From contig NZ_FXTC01000011.1 in the NCBI RefSeq assembly GCF_900182655.1, positions 1 through 64,000 on the forward strand: a stretch of DNA of 64,000 nt, written 5' to 3'. The position numbers and the translations under genes were made by a program. Shown here one piece after another: positions 1 to 8,061 of this stretch (position 1 is its first letter; every line of letters begins with the position of its first letter). Under the pieces are notes generated by a model. That model made no database searches and was not told the DNA's origin. It worked only from the letters and a program-made list of their open reading frames with translations. The DNA is from Chryseobacterium rhizoplanae. GTDB taxonomy: Bacteria; Bacteroidota; Bacteroidia; Flavobacteriales; Weeksellaceae.

Positions 1-94
1 TATAGATTTAATTGAACGATGAGAATTTTTGTGAAGGTTAATACATTCTAATTTGAAAGCAACGCTAAATTTTTCTTTTCTATACATAAAAAAA

Positions 95-127
95 TGCCCC
101 TAAAAAGTGTCTAACTTTTTGGGGGCA
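95..127 (-). terminator. Hairpin with T-tract; possible insertion-sequence end
   Basis: Two 13-base arms with one mismatch (TGCCCCTAAAAAG and CTTTTTGGGGGCA) enclose a 7-base loop. Seven As lie directly left of it, so on the minus strand the stem is followed by a T-tract, which suits a terminator for the small minus-strand gene at 207-443. The right half also resembles, from memory, the terminal inverted repeats of IS3-family elements in Flavobacteriia, so it may be the relic of an IS end whose body lies outside the window. The sequence alone does not decide between the two. Confidence 0.45.
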
Positions 128-206
128 GTCCAGTGTTCAGCGGAGTTTTTATTGATATACTCGCATCTACAGAAGGTAATGGGTAAATGTTGATTTCTTT
201 TCAAGA

Positions 207-443
207 TTATTCTTCTTTCTTAAAACTCACCACCAAATAGTCTCCGTTTGAACAATATTTCTTACAGCTATCATCTTTAAAATTTTCAGGTTTTTTGGTG
301 TATTCTTCGATATATCTGGTGCTTTCAGATGTATCAGCAGGAACTATGACAATATGGTAATTGTCAACTACTGTACTGTCGGCTTTTTTTAATGCATCTT
401 CCTTGTATTTCAATGCCTCAGTGTATTTCATATTTAATATCAA
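207..443 (-). CDS. Small hypothetical protein
   Basis: A 78-codon reading frame that I do not recognise. The given start is TTG; an in-frame ATG lies at 431. Upstream of the TTG the frame stays open for six more codons, all hydrophobic (F, I and L), back to a TAA, so a short N-terminal membrane segment starting at a non-ATG codon is possible. The rest is hydrophilic and lysine-rich, with two cysteines near the C terminus (CKKYC). The hairpin at 95-127 would terminate it. It could be a small anchored protein or the surviving 3' end of a decayed gene; no function is proposed. Confidence 0.45.
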   Translation of the reverse strand: MILNMKYTEALKYKEDALKKADSTVVDNYHIVIVPADTSESTRYIEEYTKKPENFKDDSCKKYCSNGDYLVVSFKKEE

Positions 444-448
444 TAGGA

Positions 449-667
449 TTAGTATAATAAAAAATTACAAAAACCAAGCCGTTTGAAGAGAAACAAGCCG
501 CCACACTTCTTATAAATAGTGATTATTTTAATTAAGACTTTTTCTATGCTTTGCATCCAGCATCCTTTATTCCATATTCTAAGTATTTTAGCTAATTCTT
601 TTCGTAAAGGTAAATCATCTAAGCTGCCTATCTGGTCAGAAATGAATTCTTTGCTAATAGCCTTCAA
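449..667 (-). CDS. Doubtful small ORF, possibly a gene remnant
   Basis: A 72-codon ATG-started frame on the minus strand, ending six bases upstream of the next small frame. The first 50 residues have plausible soluble composition (SDQIGSLDDLPLRKELAKIL), but the tail (FLFKRLGFCNFLLY) looks like read-through into noncoding sequence, which would fit a truncation or frameshift. The overlapping plus-strand frame at 519-701 is no better. I recognise no family. Chance ORF and degraded gene are both plausible. Confidence 0.2.
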   Translation of the reverse strand: MKAISKEFISDQIGSLDDLPLRKELAKILRIWNKGCWMQSIEKVLIKIITIYKKCGGLFLFKRLGFCNFLLY

Positions 668-1085
668 GAAGACAGTAATATTAGTACCATTTTCTATTTA
701 AATTCTGTTATCGTCCTCTGGATATATGGGTTCTGGAAGAGTATCTTGAGGTTCCCAACCTAATCGAATCTATAAAAAACCCTTATTTTATGAGTCCTCC
801 AACCGGGAAATTCTGTATCCCGAATCTATTAGGCCCCCTAAAGACCTCCGGAGAGTACTTCAAGATGTTAAAGAAGTGCTTTAGAACTGTAAAATATTAC
901 TTCAGAACCGAAACCTATATATCTGAAACCTAAAATTCCAAACTTAAGGATCAAAAAACACAATTCAACTCAGACATCCAGCCATAATTACGGAATTACA
1001 TTACCTAAAAATCAAGATTTCTATTATCTTTTAAACAATAAGTTTATCATATTTATATAATATTTAATCATTTCATTATCAATCA
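668..1085. other. Intergenic stretch without recognisable gene
   Basis: About 420 bases of AT-rich sequence with no long frame on either strand. I see no tRNA, repeat unit or strong hairpin. Together with the small frames to its left it looks like an eroded accessory region. Confidence 0.4.
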
Positions 1086-1116
1086 TTGACACACTTTATT
1101 TTTATTGATATTTTTA
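1086..1116 (+). promoter_or_regulatory. Candidate Bacteroidota promoter
   Basis: TTG at 1086-1088, a 20-base spacer, then TATTTTTA at 1109-1116, one base off the TAnnTTTG consensus. The box ends only four bases before the ATG at 1121, so a transcript from it would have almost no leader. Confidence 0.4.
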
Positions 1117-1120
1117 CCGT

Positions 1121-2383
1121 ATGATGAGAAAAAGCTATTACCAGAAACTGGCATTTATGGTCACATTGCTGACTATTTTATTAGCCTATCAAAAGTACAC
1201 CAGCCGGGAAAAAGAACCTTTTCCTGATGTAAAGTTTATTACCAGTACTTCAAACTCTGCGAATCTATCCGATTTTGATCCCAATACTCTGGACAAAGAG
1301 CAATGGCAGAAACTTGGCTTTTCAGAGAAGCAGACTGCTACAATTCTTAAATATAAAGATATTGTAGGGGGAAAGTTTATGTCAAAAGAACAGTTGAAAA
1401 AATGTTACGCAATTTCTGACGAGAAATTCAGGGAATTGGAATCATTCATTTTACTTCCTGAAATAACAGAGAATGGGAAGCCAAAAGGATTGAATGCGTA
1501 TGGAAAGAAAGAAATTACGATTTCAGGGAAATTCAATCCTGATCGGCTTTCTGCTAATGGCTGGCTCAAAATGGGTTTCAGTGAAAGACAGGCAGAAGCT
1601 ATTTTAAAATACAGAAATTATCTGGGAGGAAGCTTTATCAGTAAGGAGAAGTTTAAAGAATGTTTTATCATCTCTCCGGAAAATTACAGCAAGCTTGAAC
1701 CTTATTTGCTTTTACCTGCAAAAACTCCCGAAACTTTTCAAAATTCAGCAAAGAATAGTATGGCCAAAACCAAAATTCAATACCATTCTTTTGATCCTAA
1801 CCAACTGGATCTGGAGGGTTGGAAAACCTTTGGATTTTCAGAAAAGCAAGCCATTACCATCATTAATTACCGGGATAGAAATCTACGGGGAAGCTTTAAA
1901 AGCCTGAACGATCTGCAGAAATGTTTTGTGATTTCTGCTGAGAAATTTCAGGAAATGAAACCTTATATCAAACTCCAGGAGAAGCAGCAGGAAAAAACTG
2001 ATTTTTCAAAAACAGATCTCAATACCATTACTTTCAGACAACTTATAGAATTTGGTTTGGATGAAAAAAGCGCAGGTTCTATTATCGGTTTCAGAAAAAA
2101 GTTAGGGGGCTTTATCAATAAGCAACAGATTTTAAGTACATACAATATTGATCAGGATCTTATTCAAAAGCTGATCTCAATTGCGCCACTAAATTCCTCA
2201 GATGTCACCAGATATTCATTAGTGGATGCCCCCGAAGAATGGCTTAAAAACCACCCCTATTTCAAATATTCTGCAGACAAAATCATTTTCTACCGGATCA
2301 GTAATCCTGATGACAGAAAAATATGGAAACTTTTAAAACTGCAACCTGAGTATGAAGAAAGAATGAGATTGTATGTAAAATAA
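1121..2383 (+). CDS. Membrane-anchored helix-hairpin-helix repeat protein
   Basis: 420 residues. Residues 8-24 form one hydrophobic segment, read as a membrane anchor or uncleaved signal. After it come four repeats of about 65-85 residues resembling ComEA-type helix-hairpin-helix units, each with a pattern like W-x-x-x-GFSEKQA-x-x-I-x-x-Y and G-G-x-F. The first three carry a strikingly similar C-[YF]-x-I-S motif (KKCYAIS, KECFIIS, QKCFVIS); the fourth has lost the cysteine. A degenerate fifth unit closes the chain. HhH units bind DNA in ComEA and mediate protein contacts elsewhere. An exported multi-unit version could bind DNA at the envelope, but that is inference. The start is one of two adjacent ATGs. 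It stands alone and ends in a shared bidirectional terminator. Confidence 0.8.
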   Translation: MMRKSYYQKLAFMVTLLTILLAYQKYTSREKEPFPDVKFITSTSNSANLSDFDPNTLDKEQWQKLGFSEKQTATILKYKDIVGGKFMSKEQLKKCYAISDEKFRELESFILLPEITENGKPKGLNAYGKKEITISGKFNPDRLSANGWLKMGFSERQAEAILKYRNYLGGSFISKEKFKECFIISPENYSKLEPYLLLPAKTPETFQNSAKNSMAKTKIQYHSFDPNQLDLEGWKTFGFSEKQAITIINYRDRNLRGSFKSLNDLQKCFVISAEKFQEMKPYIKLQEKQQEKTDFSKTDLNTITFRQLIEFGLDEKSAGSIIGFRKKLGGFINKQQILSTYNIDQDLIQKLISIAPLNSSDVTRYSLVDAPEEWLKNHPYFKYSADKIIFYRISNPDDRKIWKLLKLQPEYEERMRLYVK

Positions 2384-2387
2384 CTTA

Positions 2388-2420
2388 AAACGATTCCAAA
2401 ATAATATTTTGGAATCGTTT
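2388..2420. terminator. Bidirectional terminator
   Basis: Perfect 15-base arms (AAACGATTCCAAAAT and its complement) around a 3-base loop, with A-rich sequence before and T-rich after. It lies between the convergent genes ending at 2383 and 2446 and can serve both. Confidence 0.85.
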
Positions 2421-2445
2421 CTCATCTGAAATATTATCCCCGAAT

Positions 2446-3666
2446 TTAATGATGCATATAACTGCTTGGTCCATTGGTGCCTTCAATGGATTCCGGCAAT
2501 ATTCCATAGCGGTTGCGCAAATCGACTGTACCTAAGGTTTTTCCTGTGTTGATGTCAATTACACTAACGGTTCCTGAGTTCAGATTAGGGAGATCCAACA
2601 GGTTATTTTGTACTGCTACCACTTCTTTTCCTGACTTGGTTTTAAAGAAAGCCATATGGTGTGCCCCTTTATCAGCATCAAAAGTCTTTAAAAGCTTTAA
2701 TTGGGGGAGATTATTTATATCAAAGACAAGTATCTTCCCAGGATCTGCAAAACTTACATACAGTTTGTTTGAATCATCAATATACATTTCGAGTGCCCAG
2801 CCTAAACCTTTTGTGCTTCCGTCAAAGATCTTAGTAAAGGCATCATATTTTTTAGTGGCAGTATTGTATGGAGCAATCCAGATATCTCCGCCAAGCATGG
2901 TTGTAGCAAGTGCATACTGTGGAAACTTTCCGCGCAATAGTAATACTTCCACAGGAGCAGATAAATCAGTTGGGGAGTCTGCTACCTGATAGGTTTCCTT
3001 TATTTCATAAGTGTTCAGATCTAATAAAGTACAGGTATTGCCCATTCCCGTAGTGAGGTCCGGATGAATGGTTGAACTGACCATCATTAGTCCTTTTTCT
3101 TCATTAATTGAAATACCATGCGGATACATTATAAACTGATTGGGATTAGCCTGAATTGGCGCTTTAATAGTTTTGATCAGCTGATTATTATTAGCATTAA
3201 AAACACCTATGCTGCCATCCTTCGGGCCTCCTGCTCCTCCCATAAAGGTCATAAAATATCTTCCGTCAGTTGTGAAAAATAAATTTTCTCCTACCGTATT
3301 CTCACCAGTATCAATAGGCGTTGCATCAATTAATTTTGGCAATCCATTTTGATCTTCTCCCGTTCTTATCTCATAGAGATAACTGCCACCCAAAGCCGTT
3401 GTGAACATTTTTTTTGCATTCTGGTTGTAATAAATATGATGGGGCAATACCCCAATACCCAATTCAAGTCTGCTGCTGATATTTCCAAAATCCGGGGCTT
3501 CTGGATCGAGTTCTATAACGGCAATTCCGTCTGGTAATCCTTTTAAGCTTCTGTAATCAATATAAAAGGAAGAATCATGTGAATGATCCGGATCGTGCTC
3601 ATTCAGACAACCCGTAAAAGTTATCAAAGTCACAAATAAAAAGGCTGCAATAAATTTTAATTTCAT
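2446..3666 (-). CDS. Beta-propeller-like lipoprotein
   Basis: 406 residues with a lipoprotein signal: a hydrophobic N terminus ending TFTGC, with the lipidated cysteine at position 20. A short Asp/His-rich linker (DPDHSHD) follows. The remainder shows blade-like repeats of the YVTN/NHL kind: strands ending in phrases such as 'VFNANNNQLIKTI', 'LLDLNTYEIKETY', 'VFDINNLPQLKLL' and 'VIDINTGKTLGTVDL'. A surface- or periplasm-facing lipoprotein with a six- or seven-bladed propeller is likely; the ligand is unknown. The His/Asp linker could bind metal, which is speculation. The start is ATG, and the gene is monocistronic, facing the helix-hairpin-helix gene. Confidence 0.75.
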   Translation of the reverse strand: MKLKFIAAFLFVTLITFTGCLNEHDPDHSHDSSFYIDYRSLKGLPDGIAVIELDPEAPDFGNISSRLELGIGVLPHHIYYNQNAKKMFTTALGGSYLYEIRTGEDQNGLPKLIDATPIDTGENTVGENLFFTTDGRYFMTFMGGAGGPKDGSIGVFNANNNQLIKTIKAPIQANPNQFIMYPHGISINEEKGLMMVSSTIHPDLTTGMGNTCTLLDLNTYEIKETYQVADSPTDLSAPVEVLLLRGKFPQYALATTMLGGDIWIAPYNTATKKYDAFTKIFDGSTKGLGWALEMYIDDSNKLYVSFADPGKILVFDINNLPQLKLLKTFDADKGAHHMAFFKTKSGKEVVAVQNNLLDLPNLNSGTVSVIDINTGKTLGTVDLRNRYGILPESIEGTNGPSSYMHH

Positions 3667-3836
3667 GATTTTCAGGTTATAAGTGTTATTGTTATAAATA
3701 TAATATATTTTCTATGAAAAATAAAATATATTACACCAATATGTGAAAAATAATGAAATAAAAATAATCCAATCGTGTTTCCAGTAACTTATACCGGAAA
3801 ATATAGGAGGAAAACCGTTAAAGTATTGTATAAGTT

Positions 3837-4559
3837 TTAGTCGAATGTTTTACTGGAATCGGTGAGCATAGCATTCAATGCATTCAGTTCATCTTCGGTA
3901 AGATCTCTCCATTTTCCAATCGGGAGGTCTAGTTTGATATTCATGATACGGATTCGTTTCAGTTTTTTCACTTCGTATCCGAGATATTCGCACATTCTTC
4001 GGATTTGTCTGTTGAGTCCCTGGGTAAGAACAATTCTGAAATTCATATCATCAATCTTTTCTACCTCACATTTTTTGGTTACGGTATCCAGAATAGGAAC
4101 TCCGTTTCGCATTTTTTCTAAAAATCTAGGATTGATCGGCTTATCTACACGAACAATATATTCTTTTTCGTGATTATTACGGGCTCTCAGAATCTTATTG
4201 ACGATATCACCATCACTTGTCAGTAAGATCAGTCCCTCACTTGGTTTATCTAATCTTCCGATAGGAAAAATCCTTTTCGGGTGGTTGATATAATCTACGA
4301 TATTATTTTTTTCACGTTTTGTATCCGTAGTACACACAATTCCTACCGGCTTATTAAAAACGATATATACAGGTTTTTCCTGAGGTTCTCTGATAGCTTT
4401 ACCGTCTACCTCCACAAGATCTTCATCGGAAACTTTTGTTCCCATCTCAGGAATTTTTCCGTTTATTTTGATCCTACCCTCTTCTAAAAGTTTATCTGCC
4501 GCTCTTCTTGAACAGTACCCTACTTCTGATAAATATTTATTGATGCGTGTTTTTTCCAT
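3837..4559 (-). CDS. rluF: 23S rRNA pseudouridine synthase, RluF-like
   Basis: 240 residues. An N-terminal S4 RNA-binding domain (residues about 3-60, with GYCSRRAADKLLEEGRI) is followed by an RsuA/RluF-type pseudouridine synthase domain. The catalytic motif GRLDKPSEGLILLTSDGD is intact and contains the essential Asp. QGLNRQIRRMC near residue 180 is the family's second signature. The enzyme isomerises a specific uridine in 23S rRNA; in Escherichia coli RluF acts on U2604. The RluF assignment over RluB/RluE rests on overall pattern and is moderately sure. Its ATG overlaps the stop of the preceding OMP gene by one base (TAATG), implying coupled translation at the end of the ftsX-uppP-truB operon. 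Confidence 0.85.
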   Translation of the reverse strand: MEKTRINKYLSEVGYCSRRAADKLLEEGRIKINGKIPEMGTKVSDEDLVEVDGKAIREPQEKPVYIVFNKPVGIVCTTDTKREKNNIVDYINHPKRIFPIGRLDKPSEGLILLTSDGDIVNKILRARNNHEKEYIVRVDKPINPRFLEKMRNGVPILDTVTKKCEVEKIDDMNFRIVLTQGLNRQIRRMCEYLGYEVKKLKRIRIMNIKLDLPIGKWRDLTEDELNALNAMLTDSSKTFD

Positions 4560-5137
4560 TAGTCTTTTCCGTAGCTGGTATAATTTTTATTGCTGAAAAT
4601 TGTAATTCCATAACTTAACCCTATGAAAAATCCATCAGCTCTATCTTTGAGTTTATGTGATTCAAAAACAATTCCTCCTTCCTGACTCAATCTTTTTGAA
4701 TAAGAAACCTGCATTCCCAGTCTGCCACCCCAGAATTCAGTATCTGAAACAGCGGAGTGATTAAGCTGTTTTCCATAATTAATATCAATGTAAAATGGTC
4801 TTTCTCCCGGAGCAAAAATGATCTTCGGCTGAATAACCCAATACACCAGATGATAATTATCTTGTATAAAGCTATATTTGATTCCGGTTCCTAGTGCAAA
4901 GTTAGGAAGAAAATTATATCCTCCGATAGCAGTAACACCATAAGTCAGATTTCCTAATGAGGATCTGTTTTCAATATACTGCGAATTGGTGATCTGGTCT
5001 TTCTTCTTAATATTAAATCCGATATTAAGGGAAGGATTAAAATAAAAATCCATTTTTGATTTTCCAGATTCTGTATCCTGAGAAAATGTCTTAAAAAAAG
5101 CGAAGATAAATATTAAAAAGGATAATTTTATTTTCAT
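4559..5137 (-). CDS. Small outer-membrane beta-barrel protein, unknown role
   Basis: 192 residues with a clear signal peptide (about residues 1-19, ending TFSQ). The mature part alternates aromatic and glycine-rich strands (e.g. LGNLTYGVTAIGGYNFLPNF, PFYIDINYGKQLNHS, GGRLGMQVSYSKRLS), the pattern of an 8- to 10-stranded outer-membrane barrel. No known family is recognised. It overlaps truB by four bases (ATGA) and rluF by one, so the three genes should be translated together. Sitting between two pseudouridine synthases it is probably an operon passenger conserved in the genus rather than an RNA-related protein. Confidence 0.75.
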   Translation of the reverse strand: MKIKLSFLIFIFAFFKTFSQDTESGKSKMDFYFNPSLNIGFNIKKKDQITNSQYIENRSSLGNLTYGVTAIGGYNFLPNFALGTGIKYSFIQDNYHLVYWVIQPKIIFAPGERPFYIDINYGKQLNHSAVSDTEFWGGRLGMQVSYSKRLSQEGGIVFESHKLKDRADGFFIGLSYGITIFSNKNYTSYGKD

Positions 5138-5832
5138 AGACTTTCAAATCTGTACTCGTTATTTAAAAACTGATCTGTAGCGTTTTCAATAGCATAGTCA
5201 CCGATTTTAGTACGTCTTAATTGAGTCAGATAGGCTCCTACTCCTAATTCCTGACCTATATCGTGTGCAAGACTTCTGATATAGGTTCCTTTTGAACAGC
5301 CAACCATGAAACTTACTAAAGGAAAATCTATCTTAACATCTTTAATATAATGAATGGTGGTTTTTCTGGCCTTCATTTCTACTTCTTCCCCAGCTCTTGC
5401 AAGATTGTAAGCTCTTTCACCATCAATTTTAATGGCTGAATAAACGGGTGGTTTCTGTTCAATTTCTCCAATAAACTTTTCAAGTACTTCTTTTACCTGT
5501 TCTTCAGTAATATGAGAGATATCCTGATGAAGGATTTCAGGTTTCTCAGTATCGTAGGATTCTGTCTGTACTCCGATCTTAATCTCCGTCCAGTATTCTT
5601 TGGGAGCATCCTGAATTTCAGGAATTTTCTTGGTGAATTTTCCGCAGCAGACAATCAGAAGCCCTGTTGCTCTGGGATCTAAAGTTCCTGCATGCCCGAT
5701 TTTAAATTTTTTAGGAAGATCAAATTCCCTTTTAAGCTTATATTTCATTTTATTGACAGCCTGGAAGGAAGTCCAGTCCAAAGGCTTATCCAATAAAAAA
5801 ATGTATCCTGATTTCAGTTCTTCAGCAGTCAT
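5134..5832 (-). CDS. truB: tRNA pseudouridine-55 synthase
   Basis: 232 residues. TruB makes pseudouridine 55 in the T-loop of tRNAs. The N-terminal DKPLDWTSFQAVNKMK and the catalytic block GHAGTLDPRATGLLIVCCGK (with the nucleophilic Asp) are intact, followed by the KPPVYSAIKIDGERAYNLAR segment and the CSKGTYIRSLAHDIG motif. It lacks a long PUA domain at the C terminus, as in many Bacteroidota TruB proteins. It lies 24 bases downstream of uppP and overlaps the next gene by four bases. Confidence 0.95.
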   Translation of the reverse strand: MTAEELKSGYIFLLDKPLDWTSFQAVNKMKYKLKREFDLPKKFKIGHAGTLDPRATGLLIVCCGKFTKKIPEIQDAPKEYWTEIKIGVQTESYDTEKPEILHQDISHITEEQVKEVLEKFIGEIEQKPPVYSAIKIDGERAYNLARAGEEVEMKARKTTIHYIKDVKIDFPLVSFMVGCSKGTYIRSLAHDIGQELGVGAYLTQLRRTKIGDYAIENATDQFLNNEYRFESL

Positions 5833-5856
5833 GAATGGGTATAAATGAGTGATTTC

Positions 5857-6675
5857 TTATTTAAAGAAATAAAAATAAATCAACAGAGCAATTCCAACAA
5901 AAATACGGTACCAGCCCCAAGGTTTAAATCCGTATTTATTAAGCACTCCAATAAATGCTTTGATAGCGATAAGTGCTACGATAAACGCGACAACATTTCC
6001 TACTACAAAGATCATAATGTGATCCTGTGATGCCATAATCATTTCATATCCTTTCTGTGGATTTGCCGTTTCTTTTCCCCAGGTTTTAACAAAAACTGAA
6101 TATACCGTTACTGCCAGCATGGTAGGTACAGCAAGGAAGAAAGAGAATTCTGCAGCAGCTTTTCTGGTAAGTCCCTGTGTCATTCCTCCAATAATAGAAG
6201 CCGCACTACGGCTGGTTCCAGGCATCATTGCAAGACATTGCCAGAAACCAATGGTCACTGCTTTTTTGATGGTAATTCCTTTTTCGTCGTCTATTTTAGG
6301 GTTTTTAAACCATTTGTCTGCAAACAGTAAAACAACACCTCCTAACACCAACACTGAAGAAATAGCGATCTGATTCCCCAGCACAGCTTCAATTTTATCA
6401 TCGAATAAATATCCTAAAACCAGAGCAGGAACTACAGCAAAAGCAAGTTTAAAATAGAACTGAATATTGTTTAAGTCAAAAAACTTTTTCCAGTAGGCCA
6501 CTACCACTGATAAAATGGCTCCAAATTGAATGGATACCTGAAACATTTTTAAAAATTCTGTTTCTTCAAGCCCCATAAGGTTGGCTGTAAATCCCATGTG
6601 TGCGGTAGAAGAAATCGGAAGATATTCCGTTAACCCTTCTACAATGGCAATAATAATTGCTTTGATTAAATCCAT
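5857..6675 (-). CDS. uppP: Undecaprenyl-diphosphate phosphatase
   Basis: 272 residues, polytopic membrane protein of the BacA/UppP family. It recycles the lipid carrier for peptidoglycan and O-antigen synthesis by removing a phosphate from undecaprenyl diphosphate. Both signature motifs are present: VEGLTEYLPISSTAHM near residue 14 and PGTSRSAASIIGGM near residue 155, carrying the catalytic Glu, Ser and Arg residues. Seven to eight hydrophobic segments match the family. It is in the ftsX operon, but 96 bases containing an inverted repeat separate it from the DUF3098 gene, so an additional promoter or a processing site there is possible. Confidence 0.95.
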   Translation of the reverse strand: MDLIKAIIIAIVEGLTEYLPISSTAHMGFTANLMGLEETEFLKMFQVSIQFGAILSVVVAYWKKFFDLNNIQFYFKLAFAVVPALVLGYLFDDKIEAVLGNQIAISSVLVLGGVVLLFADKWFKNPKIDDEKGITIKKAVTIGFWQCLAMMPGTSRSAASIIGGMTQGLTRKAAAEFSFFLAVPTMLAVTVYSVFVKTWGKETANPQKGYEMIMASQDHIMIFVVGNVVAFIVALIAIKAFIGVLNKYGFKPWGWYRIFVGIALLIYFYFFK

Positions 6676-6694
6676 ATTCTTTTAAAAAATTAAA

Positions 6695-6753
6695 AGATTA
6701 AGAGATCCGGAAATTCAGAATGCATTACTCTCAATTTCTTAATCTCTTAATCT
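6695..6753. repeat. Intergenic inverted repeat
   Basis: Perfect 12-base arms, AGATTAAGAGAT at 6695-6706 and its complement at 6742-6753, with a 35-base loop, in the gap between the DUF3098 gene and uppP. The right arm is followed by A-rich rather than T-rich sequence on the minus strand, so it is not a standard terminator. It may be a short interspersed repeat or a site affecting mRNA stability. Confidence 0.5.
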
Positions 6754-6771
6754 CAAAATATAAAAATTTAT

Positions 6772-7068
6772 TTATTTTCTCTTTAAGATAGCGTATACTT
6801 CTATTACAAATCCAATAACAACAAACAGAGGTGCTATCCTGATTCTTCTGATAGAAAAGATATCATCATTCCATGAGTTCGGGTCAAATTTACCATCCAC
6901 CGTATTGGCGTCCGGGCCCATCATCAATAGAAATCCTACGACAATAAATGCCAGTCCTATCAGCATCCACTTGAAATTCTGTGGTCCGAAATAGAAAGCG
7001 TTTTGTTGTGGTACTTCAGCTTCATGTCCAAAGTCTGAAGCGGAAAATTTATTTGTTTTTTTGCTCAT
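6772..7068 (-). CDS. DUF3098 membrane protein
   Basis: 98 residues with two hydrophobic helices (around 33-50 and 78-94) separated by a loop containing NSWNDDIFSIRRIRIAPLFV. This matches the DUF3098 family, found in Bacteroidota next to ftsX and uppP. Function is unknown; the constant neighbourhood suggests a link with cell division or envelope synthesis. The gap to ftsX is only two bases, so the two are cotranscribed and probably translationally coupled. Confidence 0.85.
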   Translation of the reverse strand: MSKKTNKFSASDFGHEAEVPQQNAFYFGPQNFKWMLIGLAFIVVGFLLMMGPDANTVDGKFDPNSWNDDIFSIRRIRIAPLFVVIGFVIEVYAILKRK

Positions 7069-7070
7069 TG

Positions 7071-7970
7071 TTAAGAGTAATATAAATCGTCAACGTTTGA
7101 TTTTAAGAACCTCCATGTAGCGAAAATTGTACTTAAGACAGAGATAAAGACTCCTACTCCCAATACCAGGATCACTAACCAGAAATACTGGTTGTTGTCC
7201 TGTACGAAAGCAGAACCAATCTGGCTTGTGAAATAATACCAGACACCACCCAAAGCAATAAGACCAATTACAGAGCCAATAGCCCCTAAAATGATTGCTT
7301 CTATAATGAAAGGCTTAAGGATGAATCTCCTTTTCGCTCCTACCAGCTGCATTGTTTTAATAATAAATCTTTTTGAGAATATTTTCAGACGGATAGAGTT
7401 GTTGATCAATACAACAGCCAATACAAGGAACAGAATTGAGAATCCGAAAATCCACTTTAAGATTCTGCTCAGGTTATTGTAAACATCTACCATTAAAGTA
7501 CTGTCATTTTTAACATCGATAATTCCTGGAACTGATTTGATCTCTTTAATAGCCTCATCAATTTTTGCCGGATCTACGAATTCAGGTTTTAGAGCAACTT
7601 CAATAGAAGATGGGAAGATATTTTCTTCAAACAATGCATCACTGTCAATTCCCATACTTTTCTTGGCTTCTTTTGCAGCCATGTCTCTTGAAATATAGGT
7701 TGCTTTTTTTACCGGAGCTAGTGTCTGTACCTTTTTAAAAGTTTCTTCCTCCAGTTTTGCAATTTTTACAGAATCTTTAGCATCATAATTTTCATCAAAG
7801 TAGGCGTTCACCACCAACTGTTCTTTGATATAGTCAGAATACTTCTGGGCATTAATTAAAATAAGCCCCATTAATCCTAACAAAAATAACACTAAGGCAA
7901 TACTTATCACTACTGTAATATTGCTGGACCGAAGCCTTTTCTTATTAAATTCATCTACAGATTTAGCCAT
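7071..7970 (-). CDS. ftsX: Cell-division ABC-type permease FtsX
   Basis: 299 residues. FtsX pairs with the ATPase FtsE at the division septum and regulates peptidoglycan hydrolases outside the membrane. The layout is classic: a short cytoplasmic start (KSVDEFNKKRLRSSN), TM1 around 18-40, a large extracytoplasmic domain with the conserved AYFDENYDAKD and SSIEVALKPEFVDP segments, then three C-terminal helices flanking the KTMQLVGAKRRFILKPFIIEA loop. No ftsE is adjacent, which is usual in this phylum. It is the first gene of a six-gene minus-strand operon and is divergent from rsmA across 91 bases. Confidence 0.92.
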   Translation of the reverse strand: MAKSVDEFNKKRLRSSNITVVISIALVLFLLGLMGLILINAQKYSDYIKEQLVVNAYFDENYDAKDSVKIAKLEEETFKKVQTLAPVKKATYISRDMAAKEAKKSMGIDSDALFEENIFPSSIEVALKPEFVDPAKIDEAIKEIKSVPGIIDVKNDSTLMVDVYNNLSRILKWIFGFSILFLVLAVVLINNSIRLKIFSKRFIIKTMQLVGAKRRFILKPFIIEAIILGAIGSVIGLIALGGVWYYFTSQIGSAFVQDNNQYFWLVILVLGVGVFISVLSTIFATWRFLKSNVDDLYYS

Positions 7971-8061
7971 TAATATTAAAATTTTTGGCTAAAATAGAAA
8001 AAAACTTCCGAAATTTGGGACGAAATAAAGAAAATCATTGTTAATAAAATCATAAAAAACC

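Noticed and set aside
2513..2989. 158-codon plus-strand frame
   Set aside because: Antisense shadow of the beta-propeller lipoprotein gene.
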